64,000 nt of DNA from the NCBI RefSeq assembly GCF_001570545.1, contig NZ_BBXD01000012.1:213194-277193 (forward strand). The letters are read 5' to 3'. The translations under genes and the position numbers were made by a program. The notes below the pieces were generated by a model, which saw only the letters and a list, made by a program, of their open reading frames with translations, did no database searches and was not told the DNA's origin. Source of the stretch: Herbidospora mongoliensis (GTDB taxonomy: Bacteria; Actinomycetota; Actinomycetes; Streptosporangiales; Streptosporangiaceae). Positions 38,347 to 45,716 of this stretch are shown piece by piece; the stretch's first letter is position 1; each line of letters opens with the position of its first letter.

Positions 38347-39744
38347 ATGACTAACGAGCCCGAAGACATCGGCGATTACGAACTCGAAGAGCGTCAGGCG
38401 CTACGGAGGGTCGCGGGTCTTTCGACAGAGCTCGAAGATGTCACCGAAGTCGAATACCGCCAGCTCCGTCTGGAGCGGGTCGTGCTGATCGGGGTGTGGA
38501 CCTCCGGCACCGCCTTCGACGCCGAGAACTCCCTCCAGGAACTCAAGCTGCTGTCCGAGACGGCCGGCTCCGAGGTCCTCGAAGGCCTCATGCAGCGGCG
38601 TGACAAGCCCGACCCCGCCACCTACATCGGTTCCGGCAAGGCCGTCGAACTGCGCGACATCGTCGCCTCGACCGGCGCCGACACCGTGATCTGCGACGGT
38701 GAGCTGAGCCCCGGCCAGCTCCGCCAGCTCGAAGAGATCGTCAAGGTCAAGGTGATCGACCGCACCGCCCTGATCCTCGACATCTTCGCCCAGCACGCCA
38801 AGAGCCGCGAGGGCAAGGCCCAGGTCGAACTGGCCCAGCTCTCCTACCTCCTGCCGCGCCTGCGAGGCTGGGGTGGCAACCTGTCCCGTCAGGTCGGCGG
38901 CCGCGCCGCCGGCGGCGTCGGCATCGGTGGCCGCGGCCCCGGTGAGACGAAGATCGAGCTTGACCGCCGCCGCATCCGCGAGCGCATGTCCAAGCTCCGC
39001 CGCCAGATCAAGGAGATGTCCACCGCCCGCGACACCAAGCGCAGCCGTCGTCAGCGCCGGGAGGTCCCGGCCGTCGCGATCGCCGGCTATACCAACGCCG
39101 GCAAGTCGTCGCTCCTGAACCGTCTGACGGGTGCGGGTGTGCTGGTCGAGGACTCCCTGTTCGCCACGCTCGATCCGACGGTACGCCGCGCGCGCACGCC
39201 CGAAGGCCGCCTGTTCACCCTGGCCGACACGGTGGGCTTCGTGCGCCACCTGCCCCACCAGCTCGTCGAGGCGTTCCGCTCGACCCTGGAGGAGGTCGGC
39301 GACGCCGACCTGATCCTCCACGTGGTCGACGGCTCCCACCCCGACCCCGAGTCGCAGCTCGCGGCGGTCCGCGAGGTCTTCTCGGAGATCGAGGGCGCCC
39401 GCGACATCCCCGAGATCGTCGTGATCAACAAGGCCGACGCCGCCAGCCGCGAGGTGCTCGACCGCCTGACGCTGCGCGAGCGCCACAGCATCGTGGTCAG
39501 CGCCCGCACCGGCCAGGGCATCAGCGAGCTGATGGACCTCATCGAACAGGAGCTCCCGCACCTCGACCACGAGATCCACATGCTCATCCCCTACGACCGG
39601 GGCGACCTGGTGGCACGGGCCCACAAGGAGGGCGAGGTCCTGTCGGTCGACCACACGGGCGAGGGCACGGTCCTGCACGCCCGCGTCCCGTCGGCTCTGC
39701 TCCACGAACTCGACCGCGTGGCCAAGCCGGTAGAAACCGTCTAA
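38347..39744 (+). CDS. hflX: GTPase HflX, ribosome-associated
   Basis: The 465-residue protein has the N-terminal HflX domain (DPATYIGSGKAVEL, DGELSPGQLRQLE, IDRTALILDIFAQHA), the GRGPGETKIELDRR linker and a GTPase domain with GYTNAGKSS near residue 247, DTVGF and NKAD. It splits stalled ribosomes or binds ribosomes under stress. ATG 38347 is preferred (GGGA 10 bases upstream); ATG 38338 is an alternative. It normally follows dapF closely in actinomycetes, but here accessory genes lie between them. Confidence 0.94.
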   Translation: MTNEPEDIGDYELEERQALRRVAGLSTELEDVTEVEYRQLRLERVVLIGVWTSGTAFDAENSLQELKLLSETAGSEVLEGLMQRRDKPDPATYIGSGKAVELRDIVASTGADTVICDGELSPGQLRQLEEIVKVKVIDRTALILDIFAQHAKSREGKAQVELAQLSYLLPRLRGWGGNLSRQVGGRAAGGVGIGGRGPGETKIELDRRRIRERMSKLRRQIKEMSTARDTKRSRRQRREVPAVAIAGYTNAGKSSLLNRLTGAGVLVEDSLFATLDPTVRRARTPEGRLFTLADTVGFVRHLPHQLVEAFRSTLEEVGDADLILHVVDGSHPDPESQLAAVREVFSEIEGARDIPEIVVINKADAASREVLDRLTLRERHSIVVSARTGQGISELMDLIEQELPHLDHEIHMLIPYDRGDLVARAHKEGEVLSVDHTGEGTVLHARVPSALLHELDRVAKPVETV

Positions 39745-39839
39745 TTTCGTACCTTTTCCGTAAATTGGCAGGAAAGCGGCGGTAGCTAGCAAGCTTCGCC
39801 GTTGGTACGATATGCCGAACTCACGGCGACATTCGTGGT

Positions 39840-40140
39840 GAGTACCGTTACGCGTGGGGGACGCGCGCTTTACCGGGCCCAACCAGGGGGAATGGGCTCC
39901 GGCGTGACAGGAGAGCAGGACGGGCCAACCGGATGCCCAGGAGGCGAACCGGCGTTCTTCTCAATAACCCTGTACAGCGAGCCGACCTGTGAAATAACGT
40001 AACTGGACTGAAATCGCCGAGGTGACCCCCCCGGCGATTGGTCCATCGCACAACCCGGTGCGCGATGAGAGCAGGAGACCCCCCAATGACGTCCGGACAC
40101 GTAGCGGACCCAGCGGGTCCAGCGGTGACGACGTCATTGG
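39840..40140 (+). ncRNA. Candidate structured leader RNA upstream of hutI
   Basis: The gap between hflX and hutI (39745-40162) contains several nested or tandem inverted repeats: CCAATGACGTC at 40083 with GACGTCATTGG at 40130 enclosing hairpin GGACCC/GGGTCC at 40106-40120; AATCGCCG/CGGCGATT at 40012-40039; CATCGCAC with a bulged complement near 40044-40067; and a GGGCCCA/TGGGCTC stem around 39877-39900. No class I know (cobalamin, c-di-AMP, SAM, TPP) fits the sequence. It may be a cis-regulatory leader or a small RNA. Confidence 0.35.
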
Positions 40141-40162
40141 CGTCCTCATTGGTGGTGGTCGG

Positions 40163-41371
40163 ATGACCGTTCGGCTGCTCACGAACATCGGCCGTCTCTG
40201 GACCGGCCACGATGTCTGCAGCAACGCCTCAATCCTCGTCCACAACGACCGAATCGCCTGGGTGGGCCGTGCGGCCGACCTGCCGCAGTCGGTCCCCGGA
40301 GTCGTCGACGACATCACCGACGTCGACCAAGTGGAGAACCTGGGCGGCGCCCTGGTCACCCCCGGCCTCATCGACGCGCACACCCACCCCGTCTACGCGG
40401 GCAACCGGTACGCGGAACTCGCGATGCGGTCCGGCGGCTCCTCGGCCTCCGCGATCACCGCCGCCGGTGGCGGCATCGGCTCCACCGTCACCGTCACCCG
40501 CGGCACCGACCCCTGGACACTGTGCAACGGCGTCCGGGAACGACTGCGTGAATGGCTCCTCAGCGGCACCACGACCGTCGAGGCCAAGACGGGCTACCAC
40601 CTGACGCGCGACGGCGAACTCGCCGACGTGCGCCTTCTCCGTGAGCTGGAGAAGGAACCGATGATGCCGCGTGTCCACGTGACGTTCATGGCGGCTCACG
40701 TCGTACCGCCCGAATACTTCGGCCGCCAGCGCGACTACGTCGAGGCGGTGGCCGCATGGTGCGGCGACGCCGCCGCGGCCGGCGCCGACTCGGTCGACGT
40801 CTACTGCGACGACGGCCACTTCTCCACCGAAGAGGCCCGCTGGGTGCTCGCCTCCGGCCGGAACGTCGGCCTGCTGCCGCGCGTCCACGCCGGCGCCTAC
40901 GCCAAGCGCGGCGCGGTGCAACTCGCGGCCGAGATGGGCTGCGCCTCCGCCGACCTGCTGCACCACGTGACCGACGAGGACATCGCCCTGATGGCCCGCT
41001 ACGGCGTGCCCGCGGTCGTCTGCCCCGGCACCGCGCTCCAGCAGGGCTCGCTGCCCCCGGTCCGTCGCCTGCTCTCGCAGCACGTGCCGGTCGCGCTCGG
41101 GAGTGACCACAACCCCGGGCACTGCGGCATCACGTCCATGTCCCTCGTCATCAGCCTCGCCGTCGCCGCCTTCGGAATGAGCGTCGGCGACGCCCTCCGC
41201 GCCGCGACCCTAGGCGGAGCGCAGGTGCTGGGCGCCCCCGACCGGGGGATCCTGGCGCCCGGACGCCTCGCCGACATCGTTCAGTGGGACGCCGACCACG
41301 AGGGCGCCTTCGCCTGGGCCTTCGGACTGAAGCCGCGCCGCGTCTGGCGTGGCGGCGTGCCCGTGCAGTAG
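40163..41371 (+). CDS. hutI: Imidazolonepropionase
   Basis: The 402-residue amidohydrolase has the metal motif LIDAHTHPVYAGNR, the conserved GGGIGSTVTVTR region, KTGYHLT, and the C-terminal LGSDHNPGHCG motif of HutI. It hydrolyses 4-imidazolone-5-propionate to formiminoglutamate in histidine degradation. ATG 40163 is preferred because the upstream in-frame extension is structured RNA-like sequence. It ends directly at the degV start. Other hut genes are not in the window. Confidence 0.93.
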   Translation: MTVRLLTNIGRLWTGHDVCSNASILVHNDRIAWVGRAADLPQSVPGVVDDITDVDQVENLGGALVTPGLIDAHTHPVYAGNRYAELAMRSGGSSASAITAAGGGIGSTVTVTRGTDPWTLCNGVRERLREWLLSGTTTVEAKTGYHLTRDGELADVRLLRELEKEPMMPRVHVTFMAAHVVPPEYFGRQRDYVEAVAAWCGDAAAAGADSVDVYCDDGHFSTEEARWVLASGRNVGLLPRVHAGAYAKRGAVQLAAEMGCASADLLHHVTDEDIALMARYGVPAVVCPGTALQQGSLPPVRRLLSQHVPVALGSDHNPGHCGITSMSLVISLAVAAFGMSVGDALRAATLGGAQVLGAPDRGILAPGRLADIVQWDADHEGAFAWAFGLKPRRVWRGGVPVQ

Positions 41372-42211
41372 ATGACGGTCGCCGTCGTCACCGATTCGAC
41401 CGCCTACCTCCCGCCTGGGGAGGCCTCCCGGTACGGGATCTCCGTGGTGCCGGTGACCGTTGTCATCGGCGGACAGGAGTTTCTGGACGGTGCCCAGATC
41501 TCCCCTGAGGCGGTTCTGGGGGCTCTACGAGGTCCTGGGGCGGTGACCACCTCCCGTCCTGCTCCCTCGCGGTTCGCGGACGTCTACGAGGCTGCGGCTG
41601 CTCGTGGGGCCACTGAGGTGGTGTCCATGCATCTGTCTGGGGCCATGTCGGGGACGGTGGAGGCGGCGCGACTGGCCGCCCAGTCGGCCTCCGTGCCTGT
41701 CGAGGTGGTCGACAGCCGGTCCGTGGGGATGGGGCTCGGGTTCTCGGTGCTCGCCGCGGCCGTTTCCGCCGCCCGGGGGGATTCGCTTTCCGCTGTGGTG
41801 TCGTCGGCTCGGTGGTGCGCTTATGGGACGCGGTCGTTCTTCTACGTCGACACGCTGGAGTATCTGCGGCGGAGCGGGCGGATCGGGGCTGCTGCGAACC
41901 TGTTCGGGACGGCGCTCGCTGTGAAGCCGTTGTTGTATGTGAACAACGGGGCTGTTTCTCTTCTTGAGAAGGTGCGAACCGCTTCGCGGGCGCTTTCGCG
42001 GCTGGAGGACCTGGCCGTGGTGGCGGCGGGGTCGGAGTTCGTGAACGTGGGGGTGCAGCATATGGGGGCTGCTGAACGGGCAGAGGGGCTGGTCGGGCGG
42101 TTGCGGGGGCGGGTGCCCAAGCTGAGTGAGGTCTGGGTGGGGGAGATCGGGGCGGCTATCGGGGTCCATACGGGGCCCGGGGTGGTGGGGGTTACGGTGT
42201 CGCCGGCTTGA
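41372..42211 (+). CDS. DegV family protein
   Basis: The 279-residue protein begins MTVAVVTDSTAYLPP and shows TTSRPAPSRFADVYE and LSGAMSGTVEAARLA, the fatty-acid-binding DegV signature. These proteins bind fatty acids and often serve as FakB-like partners of fatty acid kinase, though no kinase is encoded here. Its ATG directly follows the hutI stop. DegV genes commonly precede comEA in actinomycetes, as here after about 2 kb. Confidence 0.92.
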   Translation: MTVAVVTDSTAYLPPGEASRYGISVVPVTVVIGGQEFLDGAQISPEAVLGALRGPGAVTTSRPAPSRFADVYEAAAARGATEVVSMHLSGAMSGTVEAARLAAQSASVPVEVVDSRSVGMGLGFSVLAAAVSAARGDSLSAVVSSARWCAYGTRSFFYVDTLEYLRRSGRIGAAANLFGTALAVKPLLYVNNGAVSLLEKVRTASRALSRLEDLAVVAAGSEFVNVGVQHMGAAERAEGLVGRLRGRVPKLSEVWVGEIGAAIGVHTGPGVVGVTVSPA

Positions 42212-42329
42212 GCGGGGTGTCGTGGCCGCTTTCAGCAGCTGACAGGCCTGGTTGGCGGCAGCTGGGTATTCGCACGACTCACGGATGGTGAGTTCGATGC
42301 TCTGAACGTTTTCGCGCCCTGCGTCTATG
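42212..42329. other. Intergenic, nothing recognised
   Basis: This stretch between degV and the ghost CRISPR array holds only short, unconvincing frames. It contains the trailer side of the array and possibly further, unrecognisable repeats. Confidence 0.4.
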
Positions 42330-42950
42330 GGTACTCGACCTTTCCGCGCGAGATGGATATTCAACGCAGGTGAGGTGCATTCATCGGGCCTGCTTGTGGA
42401 GGATCATTTTCGTGTCGACATTTTCGCGTCGACGGAGAGCAGTCCGTCTCGGCTTTCCCGTCGGCGGGGGTGCGACCGTCTCGCGTGTGGGGGAACCCAC
42501 GGCGCGGTTCGGCTGGAGGGCAGAGCGAGAGGGACCAGTCGCGCGTGTGCGCGAGCACGATGACCTGCTTGACACGGCCAGGGCTGTGGCCGAATCATCC
42601 CCGGCGCGCGCGGAGAACACCTGATAGCGGAGCGGTCTCATCCGCCGGCCCGGGACACTCCCCTCGCGGGGCACTCAACACCAGGTAAGTGCCCCACACG
42701 GCCGGGACCATCCTCACGCGCAGAGAGTGCATCGGGCTCGGTCACACGGAACGCGCTAGGGACAATCCCTGCCGTGGTGGGTGGAAGACGACAGGTGCGC
42801 GCGGACCATCTCCCCGTGGGTAGGGAGCCTGGCGATCCCCGGATCCTGGAGACCTGCGCCCGGATCATCCCCGCGTGTCCGGAGAACCCAAGGTCTAAGC
42901 GCGACGCCGAATCACCAAGAAGATCATCCCCGTGTGTGCGGAGAGAACTC
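42330..42950 (-). CRISPR. Decayed type I-E CRISPR array
   Basis: About ten degenerate copies of a 27-29 base repeat begin near 42402, 42474, 42533, 42593, 42654, 42706, 42761, 42804, 42863 and 42922, with a further weak copy at about 42337. Spacing is 59-61 bases where undamaged and 43-72 elsewhere. The best copies read GGATCATCCCCGCGTGT followed by CCGGAGAACC, the reverse complement of actinobacterial type I-E repeats ending in GGGGATGATCC. The array would therefore be transcribed on the minus strand, with conserved leader-proximal units at the high-coordinate end and worn ones toward 42402. No cas gene is in the window. Confidence 0.72.
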
Positions 42951-43034
42951 TCGATGACCTGCGGATTTATCTGCCGCGCACTCCCGTCTTGGGCGCTTCA
43001 CAGGTTCCGGCACTCGGCACTGCCTCTGTTTCGA

Positions 43035-43601
43035 TCACTTCTCTTCGGTCTGGGTGAAGGTCACTTCGGCTGCGTCGACGACGGCTGCTTCGCGGCCGGG
43101 GGCGGACTGGAACTTCCAGTACAGGTTCGTGTGGGCGATGACCTGGTCGACCGGCGGGGCGCCGTAGGCGGTGAGGTCTTCGGTTGTGTGGGCGTCGCTG
43201 ACGAGGGTGACGTCGTAGCCGCGGGTGAAGGCGCCGTGCATGGTGGAGCGGATGCATGCGTCGGTTTGGGCGCCAGTGACGATCACGCGGCCCACGCCGC
43301 GTTCGGCGAGCAGCGATTCCAGGTCGGTGTCCTCGAACGAGTCACCGTAGAGCTTGTGGACCAGGGGCTCGGAGGGTTCCCGGATCAGCTCGGGGACGTA
43401 CTCCCAGATCTCGCTGCCGTATTTGAGACCGTCGTCCGAGTGCTGGACCCAGACGACCGGCGCTTCTTCCACGCGGGCCTTGCCGATCAGGGTGTTGATG
43501 TTGGCGATCACCTCGTCGCGGCGGAACGCGTCGCCCACCACGCCGTTCTGCACATCGATGATGAGTAGCGCGGTGTTCGGACGGTTGGGCAGAGTCGTCA
43601 T
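43035..43601 (-). CDS. Isochorismatase-family cysteine hydrolase
   Basis: The 188-residue protein has the catalytic triad of the family: Asp16 (LIIDVQNGV), Lys83 (VHKLYGDSF) and Cys116 (GAQTDACIRS), with the usual cis-peptide GAQTD segment. ATG 43601 has an ideal AGGAGG site 4 bases upstream. Members hydrolyse amides such as nicotinamide or biuret-like compounds; substrate is not predictable. Its 3' end lies next to the leader side of the CRISPR array. Confidence 0.92.
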   Translation of the reverse strand: MTTLPNRPNTALLIIDVQNGVVGDAFRRDEVIANINTLIGKARVEEAPVVWVQHSDDGLKYGSEIWEYVPELIREPSEPLVHKLYGDSFEDTDLESLLAERGVGRVIVTGAQTDACIRSTMHGAFTRGYDVTLVSDAHTTEDLTAYGAPPVDQVIAHTNLYWKFQSAPGREAAVVDAAEVTFTQTEEK

Positions 43602-44186
43602 GGGACCTCCTGATGCTCCGTATGAGCGGTGGCGCACACGCGGTTTGGGGGCAGTCTGGCCGGGCTTCTGTAGCTGGCACGGCACGTATCCACCCTAGGA
43701 CGGGCCACCGACAAAAATCGGACGCGGCCGTCGAGGCCGGCCCTCTGTTGGAGAGGCGCGGACGGTGGCAGCTGTCATCAGGCCTCCGTCGGGCCGCCAC
43801 GGTCATCGGGTCTCGGCAGGGCTGCCATACCTCTTTCGAGGAGATGATTCGAGCCGGTGCCGGTCCATGAGCATGCCTACTGACGACTGTCTGACCAGGA
43901 TTGGGGTGACCCAGGTGATCATCCTCCCAGCCTTGGTCGCCTGATGGTGGCAGTCCGTGCTTCGGGCCGATTTGATGGGGTTTCTCCGCCGCCACAGCTA
44001 AGGCTTTATTCGGGGTTGTGGAATCACAGGTGAGGAAAACGGGAGCATAAAGTCCGGGTTGGCTCTGGATTTCGGCATTTGCTCTGCGTGGGTTATCCAC
44101 AGAATCGCGTTGCATGTCAGCGGGATCATCGAGCCAGGCTTTACCTTCTCGGGGTGCGTAGCAGGGAGCGGGATAGTCGCCAGGCG
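43602..44186. other. Intergenic with a perfect DnaA-box sequence
   Basis: No supported gene lies here. Short open frames on both strands lack homology or good codon use. The sequence TTATCCACA at 44093-44101 is a perfect DnaA-box consensus and stands alone. The region has lower GC content in its last 150 bases, which could be the comEA promoter. Confidence 0.4.
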
Positions 44187-45050
44187 GTGGCGCAGGCGCG
44201 TCTCAATCAGATCGTCGATCGGCCGCCGCCTTCTTTCGGGGTCGATCAGCCCATGCCGAAATACCCGGTGCAGTCGGAGTCCAGGGTGCCGAGGCCGGCA
44301 CGCCCTCACGGGCGCGCTCCTTACCGGGCCGAGCCGTCACGGGATCTCCAGGACGGCGCGTCGCCGTTCTCAACTGGTGGCGTTCCGCCTTCGTTCGGTA
44401 AGGCGCCGCCGCTACCCAGGTGGCCGCTCCCCGAGGAAGACGAACTGGGCGACGATATCGACGGTCCGCTCGATCCCGGTCGCCGGGGCATCAAGGGGCT
44501 GATCGTGGTGGGCATCGTGGCGGCTCTGGTCGCGGTGGCCATCGCGATCTGGACGCGTCCACGCGAGGAACCGCTGGCACCTCCCGCCCCTGTGGCGGGG
44601 TCGTCAGTGGCTCCGAGCCCGTCGAAGTCGGCTCCCGCCGGCGAGGTGACGATCTACGTGACCGGCAAGGTCAGGCGTCCGGGAGTGATCGCGCTGCCCT
44701 TGGGCTCACGTGTGGTCGACGCGATCATGGCGGCGGGCGGGCTGAAGCAGGGCGCCGATCCCGGAGGGCTCAACCTCGCCCGCCGGGTGATCGACGGCGA
44801 ACAGATCGCGGTGGGAGAACCCGGTTCGGCGGCCCCGCCGTCCGCAGTCACGGAGTCCGGCGTGGTCAGCCTCAACTCGGCCACCGCCGATCAGCTCGAC
44901 CAGTTACCCGGCGTGGGCGAGGTGCTGGCGCAACGGATCGTCGAATACCGGGACACCAACGGAGGGTTCCAGAGCATCGAGCAGCTACGCGAAGTGGAGG
45001 GGATCGGCGAGGCGAAATTCGCCGACCTGAAGGACCAGGTGACGCTCTGA
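44187..45050 (+). CDS. comEA: Competence protein ComEA, DNA-binding
   Basis: The 287-residue protein has a long Pro/Arg-rich cytoplasmic N terminus, a membrane segment (IKGLIVVGIVAALVAVAIAIW), an SLBB domain (VTIYVTGKVRRPGVIALPLGSRV) and two C-terminal helix-hairpin-helix motifs (LNSATADQLDQLPGVGEVLAQRIVEY and LREVEGIGEAKFADL). It binds incoming double-stranded DNA at the membrane. The start is uncertain: GTG 44187 is chosen, ATG 44253 is the first ATG nearer the homologous part. Confidence 0.88.
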   Translation: MAQARLNQIVDRPPPSFGVDQPMPKYPVQSESRVPRPARPHGRAPYRAEPSRDLQDGASPFSTGGVPPSFGKAPPLPRWPLPEEDELGDDIDGPLDPGRRGIKGLIVVGIVAALVAVAIAIWTRPREEPLAPPAPVAGSSVAPSPSKSAPAGEVTIYVTGKVRRPGVIALPLGSRVVDAIMAAGGLKQGADPGGLNLARRVIDGEQIAVGEPGSAAPPSAVTESGVVSLNSATADQLDQLPGVGEVLAQRIVEYRDTNGGFQSIEQLREVEGIGEAKFADLKDQVTL

Positions 45051-45716
45051 CAAGCCGAACCATCGCCTCAAGGGCTGGATCGAGTCTCCCAGACTCGCGT
45101 TGAGCGCTCGTCGGCGACCGCGCGCCCGGGCGCCACACTTCGGCAGCACCCTCATCACGATTCGCCGTATCGGTACCGAGGACAAACGGCCGACCTCATG
45201 TGTGAGGGACCGGAGGTGCCTCGTGCGGTGGTGGCCTCAAGCGGTGGGTCTGTTAGGGCGAGCGGCTCTGGTGGGATGGCTCGGCCTGATTCCTTCCCAC
45301 GCGGTGGCGGCCAGGTGCGGGCAGCCGAGGAACCGCGATCAACTCATGACAAGTGACTTGCGATCGCGATAGCCGGTGCTCGCGCGGACCTCGATCTGCT
45401 GGGTCGCGTTCGTCTCGTGCGGCGAGCGCCGTCGCTTGACGAGCGGAGTTGTCTGCGGCCATGGCCCGCTTAGTAGACAGCGGTTCGTTCGACGCACCGG
45501 ACCCGGGTCGAACAGTGAGTTGGCATCTGGGCCCCGAGGTTTTCGCAGAGGCTCGGTTCCGGGGCGGGCATGCGCCACCGGCGCCGCTCTGTGGGGGTGT
45601 GGGAGGTGTCGGCTTTGGCTCAGTGAAGTGAAGGGAGTTCCAGTGAGTTGCCGGGTCTGCCGGGTTCAGGGGTGGCGATTGGTTGCTCTCTCGTTGAGCG
45701 GTCAGGTCGGTCTCTG
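45051..45716. other. Intergenic between comEA and comEC, no supported gene
   Basis: Over 660 bases separate two genes that normally sit nearly adjacent. Short frames on both strands, such as a 60-codon plus-strand frame at 45449-45631, show no homology I can recognise and no strong ribosome site. I see no mobile element signature. Confidence 0.4.

Noticed and set aside
39840-40140. Known riboswitch (c-di-AMP, cobalamin, SAM)
   Set aside because: The stems are present but none of the class-specific conserved motifs could be placed, so I kept it only as an unassigned structured leader.
43342-44115. Minus-strand open frame crossing into the isochorismatase gene
   Set aside because: No homology and wrong frame for the isochorismatase; codon use is poor.
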